Below are positions 37,547-48,084 of a DNA stretch of 64,000 nt, in pieces. Position numbers and translations under genes: made by a program. Below the pieces are notes generated by a model. That model searched no databases. It was not told the origin of the DNA and saw only the letters and a program-made list of their open reading frames with translations. How positions within the stretch are numbered: position 1 is the first letter of the stretch; each line of letters begins with the position of its first letter. This DNA comes from Rhizobium lentis (GTDB taxonomy: Bacteria > Pseudomonadota > Alphaproteobacteria > Rhizobiales > Rhizobiaceae): contig NZ_CP071454.1 of NCBI RefSeq assembly GCF_017352135.1, forward strand, positions 4,365,001 through 4,429,000, read 5' to 3'.

Positions 37547-37961
37547 ATATATTCCAGTCCCGGTGTCATGCTGTTCTTGTCACGAGCTCAAAGGCTCAAG
37601 CTCAAATCCCGCGAAACTCAAGTAGCGTAGGGCCTCATTGATCAGAAACCGGCCTTCGCCGCCAGCGCCGGCGGACTCAAATCTGTGTGACGGAAATCCG
37701 GCGCGGCGCCGCACAGCAGTTCACACAAAATTATGAAATTATTAGTTAATTTTTTACCGATTTTTCGCTGACAGACCAGTGCGGCGAAAACGGTCCGATG
37801 CATATAATTTCCAGCGTGACCGAAAAGGCACGCGCCACCCGGCTTTAACATGAACGCCACTTTCATATTTCGAGCGACATCTGGTTTTCTTGTCCGGATT
37901 TCCAACCTATAAGACCTCATCTTTCGAAGATGCCAGAAAACAGCGTGTGAAAGGCAAGACC
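37547..37961. other. 415-bp divergent intergenic region, no gene seen
   Basis: The stretch separates the divergent L,D-transpeptidase and fumC genes. It contains an AT-rich block at about 37725-37760 that is a likely promoter area, and short GC palindromes near 37658-37720. The minus-strand frame at 37642-37920 has no family resemblance and no good start. I see no coding gene. Confidence 0.5.
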
Positions 37962-39416
37962 ATGACCGCGACCCGCACCGAAACCGACACCTTTGGTCCT
38001 ATCGACGTTGCCGCCGACCGCTATTGGGGCGCCCAGGCCGAGCGTTCCCTCGGCAATTTCAAGATCGGCTGGGAAAAGCAGCCGCTGTCGATCGTGCGTG
38101 CACTCGGCATTGTCAAACAGGCCGCCGCCCGCGCCAACATGTCGCTCGGTCAGCTCGACCCAGCGCTCGGCAAGGCGATCGTCGACGCCGCTCAGGAAGT
38201 GATCGACGGCAAGCTCGACGAACACTTCCCGCTGGTCGTCTGGCAGACCGGCTCCGGGACCCAGTCCAACATGAACGCCAACGAGGTAATCTCCAACCGC
38301 GCTATAGAAATGCTCGGTGGCGTCATGGGTTCCAAGAAGCCGGTGCATCCGAACGATCACGTCAACATGAGCCAGTCGTCGAACGATACCTATCCGACGG
38401 CCATGCATATCGCCTGCGCCGAACGGATCGCCCATCACCTGTTGCCGTCGCTGAAGCACCTGCATGCCGCCCTCGACATGAAGGTCACGGAATTCAGCCA
38501 CATCATCAAAATCGGCCGCACTCATACCCAGGACGCGACGCCGCTGACCCTCGGCCAGGAATTTTCCGGTTATGCCGCCCAGGTTGGCTCGGCCATCAAG
38601 CGCATCGAGATGACCCTCCCCGGTCTCTGCGAGCTTGCCCAGGGCGGCACCGCCGTCGGCACCGGCCTCAATGCGCCGGTTGGCTTTGCCGAAAAGGTCG
38701 CCGACGAGATCGCCGAGATCACCGGCATGCCCTTCGTCACCGCACCGAACAAGTTCGAGGCACTCGCTTCGCATGACAGCATGGTTTTTTCCCATGGCGC
38801 CATCAATGCGGCGGCTGCCGCTCTCTTCAAGATCGCCAACGACATCCGCCTGCTCGGCTCCGGCCCACGCGCCGGTCTCGGCGAGCTGGCACTGCCGGAA
38901 AACGAGCCCGGCTCTTCCATCATGCCCGGCAAGGTCAATCCAACCCAGTGCGAGGCGCTGACGCAGGTCTGCATCCACATCTTCGGCAATCACGCCGCAT
39001 TGACCTTCGCCGACAGCCAGGGCCATTTCGAGCTCAACGTCTACAATCCGATGATGGCCTATAATTTCCTTCAGTCGGTGCAGCTGCTCGCCGACGCTGC
39101 CGTCTCCTTCACTGATAATTGCGTCGTCGGCATCGAGGCGCGCGAGGACAACATCAAGGCCGGCCTCGAACGCTCGCTTATGCTGGTGACCGCGCTTGCC
39201 CCGAAGATCGGTTACGACGCCGCCGCCAAGATCGCCAAGACCGCGCATAAGAACGGCACGACGCTGAAGGAAGAAGCGCTCGCCAGCGGCCTGGTGACGT
39301 CGGAAGAGTATGACGAGATCGTCCGCCCGGAAACGATGATCGGGCCGAAGCAAGGTAGCAGAGGTGAGGCGCTGGGGCGCTTACCTCTCCTCCCTCATTC
39401 CTGTCCTCGGACTTGA
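37962..39416 (+). CDS. fumC: Class II fumarate hydratase with repeat-derived C-terminal tail
   Basis: FumC interconverts fumarate and malate in the citric acid cycle, without an iron-sulfur cluster. Signatures include [37 protein letters not shown], the [11 protein letters not shown] loop and the catalytic-site segment [20 protein letters not shown]. The ATG at 37962 has AAGG upstream. The family's usual end (ETMIGPK, here residue 463) is followed by 21 extra residues ([20 protein letters not shown] plus T) encoded by an intergenic-type repeat, giving 484 residues. The tail looks like readthrough into inserted repeat sequence. A second, unrelated class I fumarase lies at 40727. Confidence 0.94.
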   Translation: MTATRTETDTFGPIDVAADRYWGAQAERSLGNFKIGWEKQPLSIVRALGIVKQAAARANMSLGQLDPALGKAIVDAAQEVIDGKLDEHFPLVVWQTGSGTQSNMNANEVISNRAIEMLGGVMGSKKPVHPNDHVNMSQSSNDTYPTAMHIACAERIAHHLLPSLKHLHAALDMKVTEFSHIIKIGRTHTQDATPLTLGQEFSGYAAQVGSAIKRIEMTLPGLCELAQGGTAVGTGLNAPVGFAEKVADEIAEITGMPFVTAPNKFEALASHDSMVFSHGAINAAAAALFKIANDIRLLGSGPRAGLGELALPENEPGSSIMPGKVNPTQCEALTQVCIHIFGNHAALTFADSQGHFELNVYNPMMAYNFLQSVQLLADAAVSFTDNCVVGIEAREDNIKAGLERSLMLVTALAPKIGYDAAAKIAKTAHKNGTTLKEEALASGLVTSEEYDEIVRPETMIGPKQGSRGEALGRLPLLPHSCPRT

Positions 39417-39560
39417 TCCGAGGGATGTCACAGGAATCCAGCCACGCAGCGTCTGCGCCGTGAATGAAGTAATACGTCAACGGAAAGGGTCTCCCGCTCC
39501 CAAGGACTTAGGCGCACTGGGTTCTTGTGACGAGCACAGAAAGGGGGAGATTGTGGTAAC
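39365..39560. repeat. Rhizobial intergenic palindromic repeat overlapping the fumC 3' end
   Basis: The sequence CTCCCTCATTCCTGTCCTCG, then GTCACAGGAATCCAGCCACG, and later GGTTCTTGTGACGAGCACAG form the two arms of a dispersed inverted repeat that I recall as common in rhizobial genomes. Inside is a small hairpin TCCTCGGACTTGATCCGAGG at about 39401-39422. Its left end supplies the last codons and the stop of fumC. Confidence 0.65.
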
Positions 39561-39643
39561 CGTCTCTCCTTCCAGCCGACGCGGATAAACCCAGCCGCAT
39601 GCCGGGACGGCCGAGGGCACCCCGTCGCACCCTACGCCAAGCT

Positions 39644-40469
39644 TCAAACCAACAGTGAAAAATTGTCCATCACGACGGAATTGCCCATGAAGTCGAAACG
39701 TATTTCTTCGATATCTTCGAGATTGACTTCGAGGTTAGGGCCCGTGACCTCGATCTCTTGCTGATAGACGATCTGCCCGTCATTCAGGGCAGTGAGCGTC
39801 AGGTGGAAGGGCGCTGCCGACAATTCGGCGATCGAAACACTCTGAAAGGTGAACTCTCCGCCATCGAGCAATTTCAAGGTCACGGGCGCCGACCCTGGGG
39901 ATAGAACGGTATCGCTGAACCCATCCTCGGTGATGGCATCCACGCCCGGGATCGTATCGTAGACGAAGCCATTCAGGAGGGTCACTTCGTGGCTTCCGTT
40001 TACGGCGAGCGCAAAACCCCGGTAATTGGGGAGGGAGAAATTATCCGCCCTTGACGTGACGCCCATATCGTCGAAATCCAGGGTTTCGTGGTATTTTTCG
40101 CCCTCGTTGACGCCGTCGATCGCAAGGGTCAGTACGCCGAGGTCGGTGCCCCCTGAGCCATCGGACATCTTGTAGCTCAGCTTCTCGATGAGCTGATCGT
40201 ATTTCCCTAAATTCTTCACGACGTCGAGCGTGTAGTCCAATTCGTACGTGAAGTGACCGTCGGGTTTCACCTTGAAGGTTCCGTACTGGCCCCTTATGAT
40301 CGTCGTGGTCAGGCCCATGCTTGGCGTCGATCCGCACGCCATTGACGAAGCGAGCATACATGTCCGCTCCCTCGGGATCGCTGGCGAGGCGCAGCAGATC
40401 CCCCCGGATCCAATCGTGTTCGAAAAAAACGAGAAGGTCGTCGACAGCAGTTGGCTTTGCATTTGTCAT
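39644..40469 (-). pseudogene. Frameshifted VCBS/cadherin-like domain protein
   Basis: Two frames join to make one recognisable protein. The first part (MTNAKPTAVDDLLVFFEHDW, then ADMYARFVNGVRIDAKH, from an ATG at 40469) and the second part (LTTTIIRGQYGTFKVKPDGH, FTYELDYTLDVVKNLGKYDQ, SYKMSDGSGGTDLGVLTLAI) together match a VCBS-type bacterial adhesin repeat: AVDD start, GTFxVxPDGxFTYxLD, and YxxSDGxGGT. The frames meet near 40312-40322. The remaining 150 residues form an unrecognised beta-rich domain. A single-base change would restore the frame, so this could be a recent mutation or a sequence error. There is no signal peptide; such proteins are often exported by type I secretion, for which no gene is seen here. 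Confidence 0.7.
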
Positions 40470-40726
40470 CGGAAGCCCCGGCAGGTTAACGCTGCGGGGA
40501 ATATGAACTTGCCTCACACAGAAGGCAACCTGAAGTCGTCCGTCTCCTGGCAGATTTCGAATTCACCTTACCTTTCACTCGCTTACCGTGTGTAGCGTGC
40601 CGACAGCAAAACGCGACACGACATGCCCTCACCCCAAAGTCTGCCGCATCCTGATTGCTTTTGCCACGCGGGAGATTTAGACCGCTTCCAATCTAGCGAC
40701 GCTCGCCCTCCAGAAAGGTCACTTCG

Positions 40727-42334
<1,608 letters not shown>

Positions 42335-42418
42335 TTGTGTGATCGTGACATTGAAGGCAGATGAAGAGGTTTGTGAAGCAACGGCCTTCAACCCGGTCGG
42401 TGGCCCGTAGTGTCGGAT

Positions 42419-42443
42419 AAGGGCTGCTGCACAGCACGCCCTT
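42419..42443. terminator. Possible terminator hairpin between convergent genes
   Basis: AAGGGC at 42419-42424 pairs with GCCCTT at 42438-42443, and the interior TGCTG/CAGCA can extend the stem. No strong T run follows on the plus strand. It lies between the fumarase stop and the end of the convergent small membrane-protein gene. Confidence 0.45.
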
Positions 42444-42450
42444 TGCGCGG

Positions 42451-42618
42451 TTATTTTTGAATGCCCGTAGCTTTTACCACCTCTCCCTCATCCACCCGCG
42501 CCAGGATCTCCGTCCGGAGTGCACCGGCAAAGAGGCCGGTGTGCTCCAGCAAGAAGGCGCCGCCTGCGAGGAGCATGAAAGCAAGGATGACGAAAGAGAT
42601 GGGACGGGACCTTTCCAT
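42451..42618 (-). CDS. Small single-span membrane protein
   Basis: From the ATG at 42618 the protein has 55 residues: a basic start (MERSRPI), one hydrophobic helix (SFVILAFMLLAGGAFLLEHT) and a charged tail (LRTEILARVDEGEVVKATGI). I know no family for it. The frame is open to 42807, but the upstream 63 residues are less protein-like. It is convergent with the fumarase and divergent from the diguanylate cyclase. It may be a genuine small membrane protein. Confidence 0.5.
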   Translation of the reverse strand: MERSRPISFVILAFMLLAGGAFLLEHTGLFAGALRTEILARVDEGEVVKATGIQK

Positions 42619-42965
42619 GATCTCACGCCGGAGTTTGCTGGCAGCAGCCGGAATTGCCGCTGAGAAATATCGCTTCGAAATAATCGCGCTGAAATAGTAG
42701 ACGACCAAAACCAACTGTCGACAGGATGAATACGATCCCCGGCGAGAAAGAACTGCAAGTTTTTTAAACACCATTCCCGCTGTGCGGGTATGCATTGTCC
42801 CGCTCAAAATACGTTTTCCGATGAAGAATCATAGGCCTGATCAAAGTATTGGCTCGTTGCGAATTTGTCGTATGTAATCTTTGGTATATGTCGCTTTAAT
42901 CTTTTCCCAAGAAATTTAAGCTAACAAATAAAATATTGCCTTCGAATATATGAGGAGTTCGCCGG
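42619..42965. other. 347-bp intergenic region, likely promoter area for the diguanylate cyclase
   Basis: The last 120 bases before 42966 are strikingly AT-rich for this genome and end with GAGGAG as ribosome binding site. They probably hold the promoter of the GGDEF gene. I see no RNA gene or repeat. The minus-strand frame upstream of 42618 crosses the first half without family resemblance. Confidence 0.5.
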
Positions 42966-44033
42966 ATGAATACGGCTGTCGCGCCTAAGGTGCAGGTCCC
43001 CGACGTAGCGGGCCAGATCACCTATGCCATGCGCTCGATGGGCGTCGCGCCGATACCCCGCAATTACGAACTCTTCTATGAGGCCTATATCGGCTCTAAT
43101 CCGGCGCTCACCCGCGAACTCGCAGCTCTCGGCAGCCAGGCGACCCAGGCCGAACTCGACGCGCTCGGCGCGCAATATTTCACCAACAGCCCCGCCCGCG
43201 TCTTCGACGACGCCCATTCGCGCATATCGGGCGAACTCGATGGCCTGCTGCGGATCCTGAGGCAGGAGCAGAGCTCGCTCGAAAGCTATACCAGGCTGCT
43301 CGGAGAGACCCACAAGCGCATCACTTCCAAGAGCAATGCCAGCGTCGAACTGATCGAAAGCGCCATCGAACTTCTGAGCCAGGCGACCGGCGATACCATG
43401 GCCCATGGCGAACGCACTGTCGAGGACGTCGTCCAGCGCTCGCAGGAGATGGATCAGGTGCGCAAGGAACTGGACGAATACAAGCGCATCGCCAACACCG
43501 ACTCGCTGACGCGCCTTTCCAATCGCCGCGCCTTCGACGATCGCCTTGCCGCCGTCTTCAACAATCCCGGCATGCGGCCGGTGACGGCGCTGATGCTCGC
43601 CGACATCGACAACTTCAAGAAGATCAACGACACCTACGGCCATCCCGTCGGCGACAAGATCCTGGCGACGGTCGCCTCCGTCATCCGCAGCAATGTCCGG
43701 CGCGACGTCTTCGTCGCCCGTGCCGGCGGCGAAGAGTTCGCGCTGATTATCGAGGGCAACACAGCCGAGGAGGTGACGGCGATCGCCGAACGCATCCGTC
43801 ACACGCTGGAAACCACGCCTTTCAAGAATTCCCGCACGCGGGTCAATTATGGCCCGATTACCGTCTCGATCGGCGTCTGCATGGCTTCGAATGCCGAGGA
43901 TGCCGGCGAACTCTACAGCAAGACCGACATCGCCCTATACGGCGCCAAGAACGCCGGGCGCAACTGCATAGTACTCTATGAGAACGGCATGCAGAAGGAC
44001 TTCAGCAAGAGCTGGCTGATCTATAAGGCCTGA
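42966..44033 (+). CDS. Diguanylate cyclase (GGDEF domain)
   Basis: The 355-residue soluble protein joins an uncharacterised helical N-terminal region of about 170 residues (with SKSNASVELIESAIELLSQA) to a GGDEF domain. The catalytic site is intact: TDSLTRLSNRRAFDDRL, LADIDNFKKINDTYGHPVGD and RAGGEEFALI, so it should make cyclic di-GMP from GTP. The product-inhibition site (RxxD five residues before GGEEF) is not conserved: the corresponding residues read RRDV. There are no membrane segments, so the N-terminal region is probably the sensor. ATG at 42966 follows GAGGAG. Confidence 0.92.
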   Translation: MNTAVAPKVQVPDVAGQITYAMRSMGVAPIPRNYELFYEAYIGSNPALTRELAALGSQATQAELDALGAQYFTNSPARVFDDAHSRISGELDGLLRILRQEQSSLESYTRLLGETHKRITSKSNASVELIESAIELLSQATGDTMAHGERTVEDVVQRSQEMDQVRKELDEYKRIANTDSLTRLSNRRAFDDRLAAVFNNPGMRPVTALMLADIDNFKKINDTYGHPVGDKILATVASVIRSNVRRDVFVARAGGEEFALIIEGNTAEEVTAIAERIRHTLETTPFKNSRTRVNYGPITVSIGVCMASNAEDAGELYSKTDIALYGAKNAGRNCIVLYENGMQKDFSKSWLIYKA

Positions 44034-44089
44034 CCACAGTCCGGACCGCGCACGCTGTCACCGTAAGGTGACGGCACCAGGTATCACAC

Positions 44090-44701
44090 CTACCACATCG
44101 TCTTCGCCGCGCGCCCGGGCCATTCCCGGTCGTAGGTTTCCTGGTCGAAATCGCCGACCGCGGCCTTCAGCATCTGACCCGGCGTCGGCAGCCCCGCCGG
44201 ATCGGCAAAGTGCTCGGCATTCCAGAGCTCGGCTCGCATTACGGCGCGCGCGCACTGGAAATAGACCTCGTCGATAGAGATGACAACGACGGTGCGCGGA
44301 TGCTTACCATCCATATCGAAACTCGAAAGCAGCGCCTCGTCGTTCGAGACGACGCCACGGCCGTTGATGCGCATCGTCGTGTTCGAACCGGGGATCAGGA
44401 ACATCAGCGCAAGCCGAGGATCGCGCACGATGTTGGAGAGCGAATCGACCCGATTGTTGCCGCGCCAATCCGGCAGATGCAGCGTCTCGTCGTCGACGAC
44501 GCGCACCACACCGCCGAGATCGCCGCGCGGCGAACAATCGAGCCCTTCCGGCCCAACGGTCGCAAGTGCTGCAAACGGCGAGATTTCGATCATCTCACGA
44601 TAGAGCGGCGTTAGCCGCTTGGTCACCTTGTCGACCGAGGCCTCCGACAGGCCGGCGCCGTAAATCGTATTGAGCTCTTCGATGCTGTCGATGATTTTCA
44701 T
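44090..44701 (-). CDS. Pyridoxamine 5'-phosphate oxidase-like FMN-binding protein (MSMEG_1061 type)
   Basis: The 203-residue protein has the split-barrel flavin fold. Typical segments are PFAALATVGPEGLDCSPRGD near residues 42-61, LHLPDWRGNNRVDSLSNIVR, LALMFLIPGSNTTMRINGRG, and the C-terminal WPGRAAKTMW. This matches the subgroup often named after MSMEG_1061, which is not a vitamin B6 enzyme and may bind F420 or flavin. The ATG at 44701 gives the family start. It is 35 bp downstream of the convergent-side hydrolase gene on the same strand and could be co-transcribed with it. Confidence 0.88.
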   Translation of the reverse strand: MKIIDSIEELNTIYGAGLSEASVDKVTKRLTPLYREMIEISPFAALATVGPEGLDCSPRGDLGGVVRVVDDETLHLPDWRGNNRVDSLSNIVRDPRLALMFLIPGSNTTMRINGRGVVSNDEALLSSFDMDGKHPRTVVVISIDEVYFQCARAVMRAELWNAEHFADPAGLPTPGQMLKAAVGDFDQETYDREWPGRAAKTMW

Positions 44702-44736
44702 GAGGCGTCCCGCCGCGACTGATCTTGCCACGGACG

Positions 44737-45711
44737 CTACAATGCCGCGCGCCTCGCCGGAAGCTCAAAAAACGGAATGATCTCCGCATCTTTTTTGATG
44801 CATTCGTCTGCCTCCTCGTCTGCGTCGCCTGCGAGAAAGGCCGCAATCGCGCCGAGCACAGGAGCCGCGCTGACGATGCGCCGGTGCCCGAATCCGTTCG
44901 CCCAGACCAGGCGCACACTCTTGCCCGCCGCGCCATAACGCCTGGCGTGGGCCGGCGACACCTCCTTGTCGTCCTCGGCGTGGATGACGAGCAAAGGCGA
45001 ACCGATCATACCGGCCGTATCGCCCACATCGAAATCCTCGAGTCTCCGTCCGCTGACGCGATGGACCTCATTTTCCAGCGCGGCCTGCGCCGCGGGGCGA
45101 AGCCCGATCATCCAGCCGAAATCGGTAAAGAGCCAGGCCATCTCGCTCGGCGCACCTATCAGAACCAGCCGCTCGCAGCTGGCCGGCGTCGCATCGGGAA
45201 TCAGGCCCGCCGCCGAGACCATCAGCGCGGCACCCCCGAAGGAATGGCCGATCACCGCATCGAGGGTGCCGAATCGCTCCCCTGCTGCCGCGATTGCCTC
45301 GACCGCAAGCCCCATATGCAGGAAGCGTCCGCCCGCGCGCCCGTGACCGGGAAAATCGAGTGCCACCACCTCGGCACCCGTTGCCGCCAGCATCGATATG
45401 AGATCGGCCATGTAGACGGCACTCGAACCCCAGCCATGCGTGACGAGATAGCGCTTGCGCTGGCCGATCGCGCCGCCATTCAGGCGATAGGCATGCGCCT
45501 TGGCGCCGCCGGCAAGCCTGAGGACGAAGCGCTCCGCGCCGGCAAGCCGCGCCTCACCCGCCGCATGCGCCGCCTTCGCCTTCTTTCCCTTCGGCCGCGG
45601 CGATGGCGTGCGGCAGAACAGCAGGAATGCCGCCCTGCCCGCCAGCCGCGGCGAAACCGCCTGCAGAGCAGAGAACCCCAGGCGGATGACCTTGAGTGCG
45701 AAATTTGCCAT
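44737..45711 (-). CDS. Alpha/beta hydrolase, probable target of the adjacent MarR regulator
   Basis: The 324-residue protein is an alpha/beta hydrolase with strand LVTHGWGSSAVYMADLI, nucleophile elbow DAVIGHSFGGAALM (catalytic Ser), an acid-region segment LLVIHAEDDKEVSPAHARRY and the catalytic His in ANGFGHRRIV. A basic N-terminal segment precedes the domain; no clear signal peptide. It is divergent from the MarR gene and the short region between them (47 bp) has a tandem operator-like palindrome, so MarR probably controls it. Substrate unknown; MarR-linked hydrolases often act on toxic esters or organic peroxides. Confidence 0.88.
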   Translation of the reverse strand: MANFALKVIRLGFSALQAVSPRLAGRAAFLLFCRTPSPRPKGKKAKAAHAAGEARLAGAERFVLRLAGGAKAHAYRLNGGAIGQRKRYLVTHGWGSSAVYMADLISMLAATGAEVVALDFPGHGRAGGRFLHMGLAVEAIAAAGERFGTLDAVIGHSFGGAALMVSAAGLIPDATPASCERLVLIGAPSEMAWLFTDFGWMIGLRPAAQAALENEVHRVSGRRLEDFDVGDTAGMIGSPLLVIHAEDDKEVSPAHARRYGAAGKSVRLVWANGFGHRRIVSAAPVLGAIAAFLAGDADEEADECIKKDAEIIPFFELPARRAAL

Positions 45712-45729
45712 AGTGGGAATCCAAAAACA

Positions 45730-45764
45730 TGTTCAACACTGAACAATAAAGTACAACGATGAAC
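45730..45764. promoter_or_regulatory. Tandem MarR operator-like palindromes between hydrolase and marR genes
   Basis: A perfect inverted repeat TGTTCA-ACAC-TGAACA lies at 45730-45745. Exactly 20 bp later, at 45751-45764, a degenerate copy GTACA-ACGA-TGAAC overlaps the MarR start codon. Two helical turns of spacing and the position between divergent genes fit cooperative binding by the MarR dimer and autoregulation. Confidence 0.75.
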
Positions 45765-46226
45765 AAAAATCAATCCCTTCCCTGGGATCATCCGCGTTTT
45801 CGCAGCTGGATCGCGGTGGCTCGCGCCTGCCAGCTCATGCAACAATCCCTGGCGCGCTCGCTTGCCGATCTAGACATCAAGCCGCCGCACCTCGATATCC
45901 TCGTCAATCTCTATCGTTTCGAGGGAATTTCGCAGCAGGAGCTGGCGCGCAAGCTTCTCGTCGGCCGCTCCAATATGAGCATGCTGCTGCCGCAGATGGA
46001 AAAACGTGGCCTGATCGAGCGGCGCGGCGACGAGCGCGACAAGCGCGTGCTGCGCCTTTATCTCACCGGGGAAGGCCGTCGGCTGACCGAGGCGGCGATG
46101 GTGATCCAGACCGATCTTATCGAACGCACGCTCTCCGAGGAGCCGATCGAACAATGCATGGCGACCGCCACCTCGATGGAACGCATCATCACCGTGCTGC
46201 TAAAGGACCTCAGCGACGACGATTGA
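45759..46226 (+). CDS. MarR-family transcriptional regulator
   Basis: The 155-residue protein has the MarR winged helix: DIKPPHLDILVNLYRFEGIS, recognition segment QQELARKLLVGRSNMSMLLP and the wing ERRGDERDKRVLRLYLTGEG with the DxR core, flanked by dimerisation helices. It lacks obvious redox cysteines in the N-terminal part. The start codon overlaps the second operator-like repeat, suggesting autorepression. Its inducing ligand is unknown; the adjacent hydrolase is the likely target. Confidence 0.93.
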   Translation: MNKNQSLPWDHPRFRSWIAVARACQLMQQSLARSLADLDIKPPHLDILVNLYRFEGISQQELARKLLVGRSNMSMLLPQMEKRGLIERRGDERDKRVLRLYLTGEGRRLTEAAMVIQTDLIERTLSEEPIEQCMATATSMERIITVLLKDLSDDD

Positions 46227-46302
46227 TGCATGTCGGACGACATGCATAACAAGGACCTCAAGCGCCTTGCACGAGCCGGGTTCGATGCGAGGCGCTTGAC
46301 GA

Positions 46303-47493
46303 TCAATGCAGTGAGGGTGCCGCCGACGTGCCGCTCAGCGACCGGTATTCCCAGGCAGCAACGATGATCAGCACCAGCGTCGCCAGGATGCCGAGCAGAT
46401 AGATCTCGATGAAGGGGGCCGCGAAGGCAAGCAGGATCACCAGCACGAGGCCCGCAAGATGCGACAGAGGCAACTGTCCGCTGGTCGCGCCCTTGAACCA
46501 GAGATTGCCGACAAGGAACAGGCCGGAGCCGCCGAGCACCGCCGCGGCGGTACCGAAATCTCCCGTCTCATGCGGATGCGAGAACATGAACTCCACCGCC
46601 ACCGCATGCACGATGATGCCGGCCAGGATCGGAATATGCCCATAGGTGAAGGCCTGCCGTGCCAAGGCTCCCGGCGTCTCCTCATGCTCGATGCGATGGG
46701 CGGCGCGCCCGTGGCCGAAGCGGAAATAAAGCCACCACATGGCGACCGTGCCGATGAAGGCGGTGACGAAGATAAGACTGGTCAGACCGGAGATCGGCAG
46801 CTCGGAAAAGGTGCGGCCGGAAACGAGGATTGCTTCACCAAGGCAGATGATGACGAAGAGCGCGCAGCGCTCGGCCATATGCGCACCGGATACGTCCCAG
46901 TCGCTCGGCGTCGAGCGGCCGAGCCCCGGCACGGCAAAACCCGCGGCCGGCCCGGCATATTCGATAACAAGCGCAATCACCCAGGCGATCAGCCGGGCCT
47001 CATGTTCCATGAGCCCGCCGGCGATCCAGAAGACGGCTGCCACCATGAGCCAGGCGGTGATACGGACGAAATTCAGCGTGTTGGCCCGGTCGACGCGTGT
47101 CATCGCATAGGTCGCAAACAGCGAGCGGCCGACCTGCATCGCCACGTAGGCGCCGGCAAAGAGCAGCCCCTTATCGCCGAAGGCCTCGGGAATGGAAGCG
47201 GAAAGCACCAGCCCGAGCATCATCAGCGCCACCAGCATGCCGCGCACCGGCATCTTGTCGGGATCGAGCCAGTTCGTCACCCAGGCGGTGAAGATCCACA
47301 CCCACCAGACGGCGAAGGTCATCAAGGCCGCCTCGACAGCCCCGAGCGGCGTATAATGTGCGGCAAGCGCATGCGAAAGCTGCGAGATCGAAAAGACGAA
47401 GACCAGGTCGAAGAACAGTTCGAGGAAGGTCACCTTGCTGCCGGCAGCACTGCCCTTGGCGCGCAGCCAGTTCTTTTTATTCGCTTTCGCCAT
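46303..47493 (-). CDS. LtrA-family (low temperature requirement protein A) membrane protein
   Basis: The 396-residue integral membrane protein matches the LtrA family: the start KVTFLELFFDLVFVFSISQL is diagnostic, followed by about eleven hydrophobic helices (AALMTFAVWWVWIFTAWVTN, LFVIICLGEAILVSGRTFSE). The family was named in Listeria and its biochemical role is not known. The ATG at 47493 (MAKANKKNWLRAKGS) is preferred over an ATG-like start at 47511. The DUF971 gene lies 28 bp upstream on the same strand, so the two may be co-transcribed. Confidence 0.9.
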   Translation of the reverse strand: MAKANKKNWLRAKGSAAGSKVTFLELFFDLVFVFSISQLSHALAAHYTPLGAVEAALMTFAVWWVWIFTAWVTNWLDPDKMPVRGMLVALMMLGLVLSASIPEAFGDKGLLFAGAYVAMQVGRSLFATYAMTRVDRANTLNFVRITAWLMVAAVFWIAGGLMEHEARLIAWVIALVIEYAGPAAGFAVPGLGRSTPSDWDVSGAHMAERCALFVIICLGEAILVSGRTFSELPISGLTSLIFVTAFIGTVAMWWLYFRFGHGRAAHRIEHEETPGALARQAFTYGHIPILAGIIVHAVAVEFMFSHPHETGDFGTAAAVLGGSGLFLVGNLWFKGATSGQLPLSHLAGLVLVILLAFAAPFIEIYLLGILATLVLIIVAAWEYRSLSGTSAAPSLH

Positions 47494-47521
47494 GTGCCCC
47501 CCGATGGCCATGTTTTGAAGT

Positions 47522-47896
47522 TCAGCGCGGCCTTTCCGCCGTGTCGCGGTTCATGCCCTTCTCCCTGAGCTCGTCCTCATAGGCCGAAAACAGTTCGGGC
47601 CCGCGTTCGCCGAGTTCGCGCAGGTAAGTCCAGGTGTAAATGCCGGTGTCGTGCATATCGTCGAAACCGATTCTGACAGCGTAGTTGCCGGTCGGCGTCA
47701 TCGAGATGATCGCAACGTTGCGTTTTCCCGATACCGTCACCTTCTGCCCTGGTCCATGACCCTGCACCTCGGCCGAAGGCGACAACACACGCAGGAGCTC
47801 GGCCGACAGGTCGAAGCTCTGCCCGTCATTGAAGCTCACCAGAAGCCGCTGCCTGTCTTTCGAGACGCGGAGTTCGGTCGGCCAGATATCGCTCAT
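47522..47896 (-). CDS. DUF971 family protein
   Basis: The 124-residue protein has the DUF971 (gamma-butyrobetaine hydroxylase N-terminal-like) core: PTELRVSKDRQRLLVSFNDG, FDLSAELLRVLSPSAEVQGH, and the conserved GNYAVRIGFDDMHDTGIYTW. Such single-domain proteins are linked to iron-sulfur and molybdenum cofactor metabolism by genomic context in several bacteria. Here it is divergent from moaA, 188 bp away, which fits that association. The ATG at 47896 follows a purine-rich stretch; the longer frame to 47938 is less likely. Confidence 0.88.
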   Translation of the reverse strand: MSDIWPTELRVSKDRQRLLVSFNDGQSFDLSAELLRVLSPSAEVQGHGPGQKVTVSGKRNVAIISMTPTGNYAVRIGFDDMHDTGIYTWTYLRELGERGPELFSAYEDELREKGMNRDTAERPR

Positions 47897-48084
47897 CTCT
47901 ATCACCCTCTTTGCCTTGGAGAAGTAGGCTTTCGCCATTTTAGAGGCAAGCGCAAATTAGCGTATGCGAAATCTGTTTCCCTTGACGGGGCAATCACATA
48001 TGCACACACTGAAAGATATCGCTTGAAACAGCCAAGACCTTCGCGACGACAGTCGGAAGGCAAAGGTCTGAGGCGGAGGAACGG

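Noticed and set aside
37917..39353. 478-residue minus-strand frame antisense to fumC
   Set aside because: Shadow frame; fumC is unambiguous.
47939..48084. Possible Moco riboswitch upstream of moaA
   Set aside because: No recognisable conserved core was seen; the region looks like an ordinary divergent promoter.
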